Origin: Triangularia verruculosa
Lineage: Eukaryota > Ascomycota > Sordariomycetes > Sordariales > Podosporaceae
DNA length: 64,000 nt
NCBI GenBank assembly: GCA_033296885.1
Contig: MU863979.1
Location: forward strand, 62,001 to 126,000
Reading direction: 5' to 3'
A model generated the notes under the pieces. It did not search any database. It was not told the origin of the DNA and saw nothing but the letters and a program-made list of their open reading frames with translations. Positions 51,801 through 62,235 of the stretch are shown piece after piece (positions within the stretch are counted from its first letter, which is position 1; each line of letters opens with the position of its first letter). The position numbers and the translations under genes were made by a program.

Positions 51801-53073
51801 ATGGCAGATACCACCACCACCACCGCCACTGCGCCGGCGCCAGAACGACTGGATGAAGATGGCGGGAGTAACGAGGTGGTAGCGCATAGCCCACCCCCGA
51901 TTCTGTCCAGGATATCGTACCTGTCGAGGATTTACACAGCGAAATCGCTGAGCACGCCGCTCCTCTGGCTTAGAGATTGGAAGGAGTACTTTTACCCGCC
52001 GTCCACGCAGCCGGACATTGTGAAGAGTTACGAGTGCCGGCCTGACCTCCCCGTCCGGTTAGTTTGCTACCCCCCGCTCCCTCCCCTTACACACACCACC
52101 CTTCCAGCTCTTGTTTGGCAATTTCTAACATTTATTGGAATACAGGATCTTCTTCCCCTCCTCGTACGACCTCACCTCCCCGCACACCCTCCCAACGCTC
52201 TTCACGATCCACGGTTCGGTTTCTGCTCCCTTTTGCCTCGGAGACCCAAGAGACAACGACGAATGGAACAGATCGTTTGCGGATAGAAACAACGTGCTGG
52301 TGATAGCGCTGGATTACTCGAAAGCACCGGGGGCGGTGTTTCCTGCCCCGGTGTGGGATGTGGAAGCGGTGCTACTGGCTGCGTTGGGGGATGAGTCGTT
52401 GCCGATGGACAGGATGTATAAACGGGGGGGCGATAACAAAAAGAAAGGGAGGATAGGAATTCTGGGGTTTGGTGCGGGCGGGAATTTTGCGATGGCGGTT
52501 ACGATGTTGGAGGAGGTGAGGAAATGCGAGAGTTATCCTTCGGTGGTGGTGAGCTGGGGGGGTTGGTTGGATTTGGCTACTCCTGGGGGGGAGAAGAAGG
52601 GGAAAGGGGGGGTGAATGGGGAGGAGGGAGAGGTTTGGAGGTGGGGGTGTGTGCCTTATGGGCAGGACCTTCAGGATCCACGTGTGAGTCCGTTTTATGG
52701 ACAGGACGGGGAGATGCCGGAATATAAGGGGTTTATTGCTGGGGAGGGCGATGTTTTGGCTTGGGAAAATTGGGCTTTGGCGAGGAGGCTGGTGGGGAAA
52801 GGGGAGGTGGTGAGAAATGAGGGGACGGTATGCGGACGGGAGGAAGTAGGGAATGGTAAGGGGTTGGAAAGGGAGGACGAGAGATTTTACTTTGAGGAGG
52901 GAATGGTCAAGTGGCTGCTTGTTCCAGATGTTGGCCCGGGATTTGAGCATAGGGGGGCGAGGGAAGATATGGGCTTGGGAGAGGAGGTGGTGAAGGATGC
53001 GGAGGAAAAGACGGAGGAGGTTATGCTGGAGTTAGGGAGGTGGTTAAAGAGAGTTTGGGAGATTGACGGGTAG
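51801..53073 (+). CDS. Alpha/beta-hydrolase-fold protein lacking the nucleophile serine
   Basis: Two exons, 51801-52057 and 52146-53073 (88-nt intron, phase 2), giving 394 aa. It looks like the hormone-sensitive-lipase type (alpha/beta hydrolase 3): an IHGS segment at 107-110 in place of HGGG, then VLVIALDYSKAPGAVFPAPVWD, the usual 'DYRLAPE..FPA...D' region. The elbow is GFGAGG (193-198) where active relatives have G-D/F-S-A-G-G, so the nucleophile position is Gly195 (codon GGT at 52471-52473). The later part is Gly/Glu-rich with unusually G-rich codons. Without the serine it is probably not an esterase; a binding or scaffold role would be possible. No signal peptide. Confidence 0.8.
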
Positions 53074-53233
53074 TGTTGTTCTGCTGGACTGGATATTGTT
53101 CACTATTGATTCATCGTTTGATGTTTGGAGATCAGCATGATACCTGGATAAGGGAAGGTTGATGCGCGAGAGACAGTTGATGCCATGTGATAAGCCCCAC
53201 GCTTACGATGGAAAGGCAACCAATCAGAGACAA

Positions 53234-53320
53234 CCCCTTGTGGTGTAGTTGGCTATCACGTTCGGCTGTAATGGAATTTATTGATACCGAAAGGTCACCG
53301 GCTCGATTCCGGTCGAGGGG
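53234..53320 (+). tRNA. tRNA-Tyr(GTA) with intron
   Basis: The acceptor stem CCCCTTG pairs with CGAGGGG (one T-G pair), followed by discriminator A at 53321. C1-G72 plus A73 are the eukaryotic Tyr identity set. The anticodon stem TTCGG/CCGAA encloses CT-GTA-A and then a roughly 14-nt intron (TGGAATTTATTGAT) at the canonical site; nearly all eukaryotic tRNA-Tyr genes have one. The T arm is ACCGG-CTCGATT-CCGGT. A T-run follows at about 53329-53335 as Pol III terminator. Confidence 0.88.
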
Positions 53321-53321
53321 A

Positions 53322-53760
53322 CATAATTGTTTTTTGTCCTTTTCTTTTTTTGGTTATCATCTAACAATGCTTCTTTCTGCTGTTTTTTAGTCCTTGTAAT
53401 GATCTAGTCTATGTGCAAACTGATTTCATCACCAGGCCCTACCCGATCTACCGGATCCCCATCCCCCCTATACTCTCCTAGACTGTATTTTTATCCACCA
53501 TGTAACCTCCTGGTGCACTGGACACCCGGCCAATACATCCACTTGGAGCATCGGCTTCGAGAAGATAGATTAAACTCGCAACAGCCAAGAGGACCCAAAT
53601 GGTTATGTGGGCTTAGCCTTACTCGCTCCACGCGTCGTGACCCTTGTTTATGACGAGGAGGACGCCCGACCTTTTTGCGAATCAACATCCATTCGGCAGC
53701 TGTTTGGCATTTCGCATTAGGTAAAATGTTTCTGTGGCCATGGGGAGCTGGAGTTCTTGT
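53322..53760. other. Intergenic region
   Basis: Pol III terminator T-runs just after the tRNA, then mixed sequence up to the F-box gene's stop codon. No gene is visible. Confidence 0.5.
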
Positions 53761-54171
53761 TCAATGCATACCGTCCACAACGGTGGCAGACATCTTCCAA
53801 GCGCACCTGCCGCTCCAGTCAAAGGTTCGTTCACATCGGAGCTCGCTGAGCTCCCAAAAGTTACGGCCAGGTCTTGGAATGCCGAGACCGTCATTCCATG
53901 TGAACAGGCGGTGGGTTTTGGCGAGGTCTCTGTAGAGGTAGAGAAGAAAATAGCGGCGGGCGTTTAGGTAGCATAAGGTTGGCGCTCCTTTGAGTCGGCC
54001 CGGTCCGAGTTGCTTCCGAATTTTCTCGCTGGGAAGTTGGTAGTGCTTTTTGCATGTGAGGGCGAAGAGCATGATGCTGTGTGGGGGGAGGTGGTCTGTG
54101 ATCATGAGTAGAAGCTCGACGGGGAGCTGCATTATGGGCGATGGCACGGGGTCGATGTCCATGGATTCCAT
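53761..54171 (-). CDS. Short F-box protein
   Basis: Single open frame of 136 aa, started at the Met of MESMDIDPVPSP because the upstream in-frame peptide looks non-coding. An F-box is recognisable at about 15-45 (MQLPVELLLMITDHLPPHSI, then MLFALTCKKHY). The following RRYFLLYLYRDLAKTH is typical of fungal F-box proteins, whose C-terminal half is usually Cys-rich and longer. Here the protein ends soon after, so it may be truncated or have a missed 3' exon. F-box proteins bring substrates to SCF ubiquitin ligases through Skp1. Its target is unknown. Confidence 0.6.
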   Translation of the reverse strand: MESMDIDPVPSPIMQLPVELLLMITDHLPPHSIMLFALTCKKHYQLPSEKIRKQLGPGRLKGAPTLCYLNARRYFLLYLYRDLAKTHRLFTWNDGLGIPRPGRNFWELSELRCERTFDWSGRCAWKMSATVVDGMH

Positions 54172-55064
54172 GATGGAGGTGTGGAGGAGTTTGATGATTG
54201 AATGGTTGAAAACGAGGCTCATCACCGTCAATTGTGTCAGGTACCTTAAATGGCTACCTCCAAAGCTTATCACTCACCGTCAGGCGTTGCGTGGAACCAT
54301 ATTCAACGGCGATGACTTCATGGAATTAAGCCCCGTCTACCAAGCCTTCATACCTAGCCTAACGGCTTCGCAATACCTGCCCAGCCTGGTCTGACGTCGT
54401 TCCCAGTGCCGTCGAACAACAACAGTCGGTATGTCAGATAACACAGCGACGCACAGTCAGCGTGAGACATTCAACCCTGCCGGCCACATGGCAGACCCGC
54501 GAATCCTTGGGAGCTCAACCAAGCTCAACTGCCCCTCCCTCGCCGGCTTTCTGAGTTGGGGGTTAGACTCGAACGCCTCGAAGCGCCACAGAGCGGCATC
54601 ACTGATCCCGAACGAGACAAGCGCAGCTGGTCCACACCAATGGTATCGATTATTTGTCTTTGTCCTGTGTGTGCGTCCCGTGGAGGGGGGGGTGGAATAA
54701 AGGCGGCACCAGCGGGTCCCCCGCCTTGAAGATCATGTCGTTAATCTGTCTCTTGTGTCTTGCTTCTCACCTCTCCAGCTGCGGGGGACAATGTATCACC
54801 ACTTTTTTGCTGATGCAAGGGAAAATATCGAGAAAAAATACCATTGCTCTGGCAACATAGCGGATATTTTTATCGCCACGAGCCTCTGGTGAAGCACAGC
54901 TGCAACCTCCCTGGATCAATAACAGCTAGCCATCTACCTTATATACCGGGAAGCTGGTTACCGGAAGGACGAGCGGGGTAGATTGTAACAGGAAAGGACT
55001 CCCGCTCCCCTCGGTCTCCTCCCCGAACGTAACCACAGGCGCCGCCCCTTTTTAAGCCTGCGCC
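54172..55064. other. Intergenic region, divergent promoters
   Basis: This is 893 nt between the F-box gene and the propeller-protein gene, transcribed apart. A GGTACCTTAAAT motif lies at about 54240-54251. No gene or RNA is recognised. Confidence 0.5.
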
Positions 55065-58000
55065 ATGGAGCAACCGCGGAAGCACTCGGCCTCTCGTCCA
55101 ATCGAGTATCTCCTCTCGGGCATCTCGTCGACGTCGTCCATCCTCACACGCTTCATCCGGTCTGTACGAGCCTCCCATTCCGATCTGTCTGCTGTGACCC
55201 GGGAACTGTCCGACCTTCGACTTTTGCTGGAGCTACTTCGAGATGAACCTTCTATACCACTACCACTGCAGGCGCAGATGCTATTGTTACTGGAGGGTTG
55301 TGGGAATACCCTGATACGCATTGATTCGATCCTCGCACAATGCCGGAATGCATCGGAATGGAGCCACACTGGACAGACCCAGATTGGGCAGTGTCGTGAT
55401 AACCTAGGGCTGTTTCGGGAGGTGCTGGGACTTGCGCTGGATATTTTGAGCTTGTACGTTGCTGCTGCTCTGACTTCATTGCCTCTCCGCTCATGCTCAT
55501 GCTAATTGCGTCCTGAAGAGATCCAACACAACAAAGCAATGCGGCAGAAACGGACTCCATCATAGAGAATGTCAAGGGTGAAGTGGAGCGACTGCGAGCC
55601 AAAACTCGGTCAAATGAAAAGCATGATCCGGACACGAGCGGGGTTCTTGACTTATATCTCGATGCTGTCACCAACTGTATTCGCTCGTATGAGAAAAAGA
55701 CTCAAGCAGCGCGGGACAGGTCCGGATCTGAGGAGACCGTGTAAGTTTCTGAAGCGACTTGATCCATTAACGTTTGCTAACGATACTCAGAACTACGAGT
55801 GGCCCTGTAAAACAGGACAACCTGGGCATCGAGGAGGATCTTGAAGCAATTCGTCTGTCTCAGAAAACCCCCGTACCAGCTACTAAGCCGAAGTCCAACG
55901 ATGAACCGGCAGCCACAAGTTCGGCTCCACATGCCAGGCAACCGATGCCACACGAAAACGCCGACAAATGGACGTCCTCTCGAACGAATGCATTCTCCTA
56001 CTACAGTGGCCAGCAAGACTCCATCACTGTGAAGCGTCCTGAAGATCACGAACCATTGCCAGATGTGCCACCTGTGCCGGCAGACCCGCCAGTAGAAGCA
56101 GCCCCTACAGCGCCTCCTCGCCCACTCCCTGAATCGCCAACACTGCCTGGTCGTTCCGGCACTCCTACACCAGTCCCTCCGAGAGAGATCACTCTTCCGC
56201 CACCTTTGACAAGATCAGCTTGGAGTCATGAAGATTCGCCCTCCACCAAGTCCGAGCCCTTCGGCTCAGCAAGTTATCTGGAGGCTGAGTCTCCCACGTT
56301 CACATCTGAACGTTGGTCTGAGCCTGTTCATATGCAAGCATCTCAGGGATATCCGGAGACTGAACGATCTCGCCAGACATCTACTGCCCCAAGCCAAAGC
56401 CCACAGCCAGGAAGAGAAAGTCCTCGTACCTCATTCGCCTCCCATCGAATCAACTCTGGTATAAGCGAAGTTTCAGCACTTCGCTCAGACAGTGGAAGCC
56501 CTCAACAGCCATCTCCTGGTGCTTCGATGGTCAGTGCCATGTCGCCATATCACCAATCTCCGCCATTTTCACCGCCGCCCGATTACCGTCGAACACCAAC
56601 CCCCAAGTCCCAGTGGACACCTGGGCTGATATCGCCGAGTCTGATTTCTCCCAGTGTCCTATCTTCAAGTCTCCACGCTCCAAGCATTATCGCACCAAGT
56701 ATTGCGTCGGCCAGTCAGCTCGCTATTCCTACACCTGCCAAGCACAGCGGGCATCAAAGTCGAATCGAGGTCGTCCCCGAGCGACATTTGACAGACAAGG
56801 GCAAGTCAAGTCAGATCCTGCATATCGATACTTCACCGGCAAACATGTTTGTAGCCACCAAGCATGACCCAAAGATCGTCAAGATTTGGTCCATCTCCAA
56901 AAATGCCGTGCACAGTACCATCAAGATTACTTCATATGTGCAACCCCAAGTCCGGTCGAGAGAGTACTTTATCCGCAGCCACGCCATTCTCTCGGAAAAT
57001 GCCACGCTCATCGGCATCACCACCCACTTTGGCCTTACCCTCGAAATATGGAACTTTTGTAAAGGCGGGACCTCCGCGAAGAAGGTCCAGGTCATCGACG
57101 AAGCCCACCGCTGGGCGGCCTCCAAACGTGATGCCTACCACACAGACTACGCGCCACTAGTAGTCTACCGTCCCAAAGGCGACCGAATCGATCGCTTCTT
57201 TCTCGCCCGCCACCCCTCAGCGAAGAAGCCTTTCTGGGAGGACTCAACCCACTCCATTGAGCTCCTCAAAGCTGAACTCCCCTTCGTCCCCAAGTTCCCC
57301 GAACTCACCTTCTCCTCCGACTCCCCCTTCCTAGTAGCAGCCGCCGGTCCCCGCCCTGGCGACGCTCCCAGAGCTCACGCAACGATTCTGATAGCATGGC
57401 TGATGAAACCCACCTCGGATCACAAACTCCGTGCCCGCACCCCCAACGCCACCGTCACTTCGCTGGAAGACGAAGACCGCCACAAACCTTACAGGGTCAA
57501 CATCCCGGAGTATCCCGCCCTGCAGACCGCACTCCCTGCATCATTGATCGCCCATGGATCCCTGGCAGTATCAATCTGGATCCCGGCTAACCACACCGAC
57601 GTCGCCGTTCCAGGGGGTAAATACCGCCGCCATCCCGTGCCGGCACCAGAACGCTTCGTCGTCGTCTGGGACCTGCCGGCAAACGCAACCCGCATCTTCG
57701 CCATCCCCAACGTCCAAGCCTGCATTTCCCCGAACTGCAAGTACGTCGCGTACTGCGACGCCAACGCGGGACAGTTTGTCATCATCGAGGTGGACACAGC
57801 AGAGGAGATTTGGAAGTGGCCTGACTCGGGCAAAGGTAAAGACTTTGCGGGGTTTGGCGCGCAGTTTGAGGACTTGCATAAAGTAACAGTGTTTGAGTTT
57901 TCGCCGGATGGGAAGATGCTGGTGGTGGGAGATGACAAGGGGAGCTTGGGGGTTTATGAGGTGAAGAAGGGGGAGGAGAGGTTTGAATTGGGGAGCGGGA

Positions 58001-58206
58001 TGGAGGTTAGTTTGGCGGATGTTGGGCATGGACATTATGATGTTGGTGGACAGGGGCAGGGTAATCAGAGTCGGTTTTCGGATTCGAGTCTGTATGTACC
58101 GCTTGGGTGGCAAGGGCAGGGGCAGCAGGGGGGAGGGAATGGGAGTGGGAGTAGTGGGATTTTGGGGTGGAGGGGGAGGAATGGGGGTGGTGAGCTGCAA
58201 TCGTGA
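55065..58206 (+). CDS. PigL_N-type helical domain protein with C-terminal WD40-like propeller
   Basis: Three exons, 55065-55453, 55519-55740 and 55791-58206 (introns of 65 and 50 nt), with consistent phases, giving 1008 aa. The N-terminus (EYLLSGISSTSSILTRFIRS ... LLLLEGCGNTLIRIDSIL) resembles the helical PigL_N domain often found at the N-terminus of fungal NLR-like proteins. A coiled-coil-like segment follows (IIENVKGEVERLRAKTRS), then about 300 residues rich in Pro and Ser. The C-terminal 450 residues contain propeller-like strands: FVATKHDPKIVKIWSI, LEIWNF, RFVVVWDLPANATRIF, SPNCKYVAYCD and FEFSPDGKMLVVGDDKGSLG. There is no NTPase domain. It may be a scaffold or a signalling/immunity-related protein; the specific role is unknown. 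The last 50 residues are Gly/Gln-rich. Confidence 0.82.
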
Positions 58207-58727
58207 GTTTGGGAGGAGAGAGAGGTTGGGGTTTTGGGTGTCAAGGTTAACATGTGATCTTTGGGTCATCATGATAGGTTATGACTGGAGTTGAAATATG
58301 GGGCGTGGTTTCGAAGGAATGGAATAGTGAGTCTGAGTTTGGAGGATTGGGACGTGAATGAAGATACCCGGGGAGAAGAATGAAGTAGAAGAGGCGTAGA
58401 TTGTGAAGGAGGGTTGGATATCTCGGGCTGTTTCTACTTAGTTTCGGGTCTATAATTTTGAGGATTATTATACGTCAAATAGTCAACTTTCACTCTCACT
58501 CCTCATCATTCAAGAAACGTGTGACGAGTAAGCCTCTAAGTGTCAATTTGGTTGGGATACATTTTAAGGCTATTTTAAGAGGAGATTTTCCATAGTGAAG
58601 GAATTTCAGTTGTTTCAAGCTGCAAAAAGAACCTGACGGAAAGAAAAAAGAAAACGGCATATCCTGTATATATATTGGGGAAAAAAATGAAATAGATCCT
58701 GGATAGGAAAAAGTGTCAAAAGGATGG
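58207..58727. other. Intergenic region
   Basis: 3' side of the propeller-protein gene and 3' flank of the tRNA-Pro gene on the minus strand. T-rich on the minus strand next to the tRNA. No other feature. Confidence 0.5.
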
Positions 58728-58817
58728 GGCCGAGCCAGGGCTCGAACCTGGGACCACTTGCAACAGCAATGAGAGGATGTTCCCAAAGCAAGTATGCTAC
58801 CACTACACCACACGGCC
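58728..58817 (-). tRNA. tRNA-Pro(TGG) with intron
   Basis: Read on the minus strand, the acceptor stem GGCCGTG pairs with CTCGGCC (a single T-T mismatch at the sixth pair) and the discriminator is C at 58727, as in eukaryotic tRNA-Pro. The D arm contains TGGTGTAGTGGTAGCAT. The anticodon stem CTTGC/GCAAG encloses TT-TGG-GA followed by an intron of about 19 nt at the canonical position. The T arm is CCAGG-TTCGAGC-CCTGG. A TTTT run on the minus strand follows the 3' end (about 58718-58721). Confidence 0.87.
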
Positions 58818-60329
58818 TACGTTGGATTATTACCAAACCGCTTCAAATCTCTTCCCTAGGTATGAACCTCTTAATCTTTCCGTGATCGATCTTTTCATCT
58901 CCTGCCACCTGGCTGAAGCCAGTCTTTTATTCTTCAGCTTCCTCTCACTGACAATTAATATCTACATGAACTCGACGTCCGACAGCGTCACAATTGAGGC
59001 AGTCAATTGACGAGTCATCCCATAATCTCGCAAATAAAGGTGAAAAAAAAAACATATCAACAACATCCATCTATCAACTGTAACTTCCACAAGTCTTCAA
59101 CCCACAAACACCCTCACCTCACCCACCTCAGCCCAAGTTAAAGTAAGATCACTAATGTGAACCGTATCACCTCCTGTACTCGTTCCCCTTTGAGCCGAAT
59201 ACCCAACCGGAAAAGTCCCAAACGACGTGCTAGGCGTATGACTATTTCTGATTGACCCACACAAAGCTACTAAGACTGCAGAATAATGATATTCGCTAAG
59301 CGTCAAACTTCAAGTTTAAGATCATAAAGTCTATACACCTATATGCTCCGTTCTCTTCTCACCTATGACGTACTCCCCTCTGTGCCACGGGGTCATGGCG
59401 TGGTTCCACCCCATTGTTCGCCTCTCTATCAGACAATCCAATTCCGAAACACCATCTCAAAAGTCATTGAAACAAAGTCTTTTGGCCGAGAGGCAAATCC
59501 CAGTCATGACGGAACTTCAACGTTGATGACCAGACTGGACTTTGGTACTATCATGGAGGAACCAGCATGAAGGTTGGCTACTTCTGCCTCTCTCTATAAC
59601 CCGTGGCATCGCCATCTGGAAAAGTGGTATCAACGAGGACTGGATGTAGGAGAAAACCACTTCCGGTCGCCAGAACAGTCGGTCGCTGAATATGAGATGT
59701 GTCATACAATTCATTCTGGCCCAAATACAGTGAACCGCACGCCCATCACCAGGTTCATACCTACCCAAAAGCCGCATCCGTTCCCCAAACACCACACTTG
59801 GACCACAATCCCGAACTGACTCGCGATGAGACATCAGAATCCGTTTATGATCCGACAACTCGGGCCGTCTTTCTCTCACAACCGCTCCGGGCACCGGTCA
59901 CTCTCCCCTCCGATGTCAACGGTCCCCAGATCATCAGCCCCCCGACTCGTTCTTGTTTGCCCCCTCCAGACTCAAACTCTCCTTGGCTCCCGTCAGACCA
60001 TATCCACCATGAAGCCGTATTCGCGCAGTCACACCACTATATCTTGAACTCCTCCTTCCCCCATTTCCCCCTTCTTTTCCAGTCCAAGACAATCATCTTT
60101 TCTTTTTCCTTTATCCTCCTCTTCTCTTCTCTTCGTCGGCGAAAATCTCCAGGCTGAGAACTTTCCCGACCCCTTTCTCCCCCTCTCTTCATCAAAGGCT
60201 GAGCCTTACTTCCCTTCATCAAAGGGCTGAGCCTTGATTCCCTTCGTTTGTGATACCCCCCTTTTTTATCCTTCCTCTCACCACAACACTCTCATTCAAC
60301 CTCATCCCCCCCTGGCAAAATACATCACA
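58818..60329. other. Intergenic region
   Basis: A 1.5-kb stretch between the tRNA-Pro gene and the Egh16-like gene. One minus-strand frame at 59097-59306 has a protein-like end (FGTFPVGYSAQRG ... VHISDLTLTWAEVGEVRVFVG), but it lacks a credible start. A two-copy tandem repeat near 60187-60242 is listed separately. No gene is otherwise supported. Confidence 0.45.
60187..60242 (+). repeat. Two-copy tandem repeat of about 28 nt upstream of the Egh16-like gene
   Basis: Two adjacent near-identical units, each CTTCATCAAAG(G)GCTGAGCCTT followed by two variable bases and TTCCC. They end about 88 nt before the ATG at 60330, so they lie in the promoter or 5' UTR. The copies differ by an inserted G and an AC/GA change. 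Confidence 0.75.
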
Positions 60330-61572
60330 ATGTACATCTCCCTCCAATCAACCGCTCTGCCGCTGGCGGCCCTCCTCCTCCCCCACCTCGTCTCCGCCCA
60401 CGGCGTCATCCTCGCCGCCCAAGGCGAAGCCAACTCCCCGCCCTCAGTCGGCTTCATGGTCAATTCCGCCATCGCCCGCAACTGCACCTCCATCAGTCCC
60501 TGCCAGATGGACACGACCATCATCCGCGACGCCGAGATCGCCGCCGGCACCGTCAACTCCTGCGGCCGGACCAGCCTCAACGGCAACATTGACGTCGGCA
60601 CCGTAACCGAGGACGCTTTAGCCGAGGGCGCCGTCACTGCCGTGAGACAGGGCTCCAGCGTTGACGTGACTATTCACCAAGTCAACGCCGACGGGGCGGG
60701 TCCTTACTCTTGCGAGTTGGATGAGACTTCGAATACCGGCGTCATGTCCCATGAGCTGGTCGTCAGTAACAACATTCCCGGGCAGAACGGACTGAGTCAA
60801 GCTGCCTCGCAGGAGTTCACCATCACGGTTACCATGCCGGACGATATGAAGTGCATTGGCGGGTCGACGGGGAATGTTTGCACGGTGAGGTGCAGGAATG
60901 CCGCTCAGGCTGGGCCTTTTGGAGGTTTGTACCATTTGTAACCCCCATTCAATGTTTTGTGTACGTGCTAACATGATTCACGCAGGCTGCTTCGCAGTTC
61001 AGCAAATCGACGTTGAGCCCACCATCAGCACCGCCAAGGATATCACCACGGCCGACACCTTCGAGGACGTCGAGTTCGAGACCTCCTCCAACCAAGCCGC
61101 CTTTGCCGCCGCTGTTGCGGCGAACGCCAAGGCTGGGTCCTCGGCGCAGGAGCAGAACCTCGCTGCTGTTGAGGCCATCCTTGCGCTGAGTACCGTGTCG
61201 GCTGACTTTCCCACCTTGACTCCCACAGTAAACACTGGGAGAATTGTACCCACCGCTACTGGTGGTGCTGTTGGTGCTCAGCCTACCAACGGTACTGCTG
61301 GTACTAATCCGTTCCCTGTGGAGAACGGTAACGGCAATACCGGAAATGACAATGGCAATGGGAATGCTAACACTGGTAACAATGATAATGGAAATGGTGC
61401 TAATGGCAACGGCAATGGCAACGGCAACGGCAACGGCGGCGGGAATGGCAATGCCAACGGGAATGGCGGTGGTAACGGCAGGGGCAGAGGCGGCCGCAAC
61501 AGAAACCAAAAGAGATATGAGACTGTTGAGGAGCTTCTCAAGCGGTTCGTCATTCCCGATGACGGCAACTAA
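60330..61572 (+). CDS. Egh16/GAS-like secreted protein (DUF3129) with Asn-Gly-rich tail
   Basis: Two exons, 60330-60924 and 60986-61572 (61-nt intron with a GCTAAC branch site, phase 1), giving 393 aa. The signal peptide (MYISLQSTALPLAALLLPHL then VSA) ends just before HGVILAAQGE, the conserved mature start. Conserved segments follow: SPPSVGFMVN, the CTSISPCQMDTTIIRDAEI block, VDVTIHQVNADGAGPYSC and CTVRCRNAAQAGPFGGCF. Paired cysteines fit disulfides. Relatives include Blumeria gEgh16 and Magnaporthe GAS/MAS proteins, made during appressorium formation, but the family also occurs in saprotrophs. After about residue 300 the tail is almost entirely Asn/Gly (repeats of AAYGGC-type codons), then basic (GRGRGGRNRNQKR). 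The tail is unusual and may bind cell walls or nucleic acid; that is a guess. Confidence 0.9.
61315..61500 (+). repeat. Asn-Gly codon repeat in the Egh16-like gene
   Basis: Imperfect tandem repetition of AAYGGN hexamers encoding Asn-Gly, with Thr/Ala/Asp variants, forming a low-complexity C-terminal tail. The frame is kept. Such DNA expands and contracts by slippage. Confidence 0.8.
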
Positions 61573-62235
61573 GGGACATCACAACTGGGCTGGCTCCAGG
61601 GACCGAGAAAGGAGCTTCCTCTTTGCCCCCCCAACCTACCCCTGACCGTGGAGTACATCGACATGTAGTTAGAGCCTCCAATGAAACCACACCAGCAATC
61701 AAACAAGCTGTCAGAAATATCTGACCAACCTGGACTAACGGAAGTGATGCGTGCAAAGGAAATATTCCGCCAACCGGGGAATTAGAAGAACAAAGTGGCT
61801 TCCCCACAATTCCCCGCCATGATGGTGCTTCAGGAAGCACCGGCAGATGGGCAAATACCCGATGTGGACTGGAACGCAAGTTCCACGTGGGAGTATGGAT
61901 AAAGTGCCCAGAATCTGGGGAAATAGCCGGTCCGTAGCGCTGTGCCTGATGGCACATTGAATAAGGCCTTGAGATATAGAGGTGGTACCTTTGAGGTGCG
62001 AGTGCTACCGGAGCTCTGTGAAGTAATATCTGTTCCCAGCTTCTCGCTTTAGGTATTTAGGAGAATTGTGACCGCGCGGATATGCAGGTATGGTGGATGA
62101 ATGGGGCCAAAACCTGAGAATCCGATGATTTAGAGACTTAGTGGAACGGAAGCCAGGGATACTTATATCGGGATGCTTCGACCAGGCAACTGGGCCTCCT
62201 CAACCTCACTCGACTGAGCACCACTCACTGGCACG
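61573..62235. other. Intergenic region
   Basis: 663 nt between two plus-strand secreted-protein genes. An ACTTATATCGG element near 62160 is about 75 nt upstream of the GH30 ATG and may be its TATA box. No gene. Confidence 0.5.

Noticed and set aside
59097..59306. Minus-strand frame ending in a beta-strand-like peptide
   Set aside because: No credible start, no neighbouring exon and no family recognised; left as intergenic.
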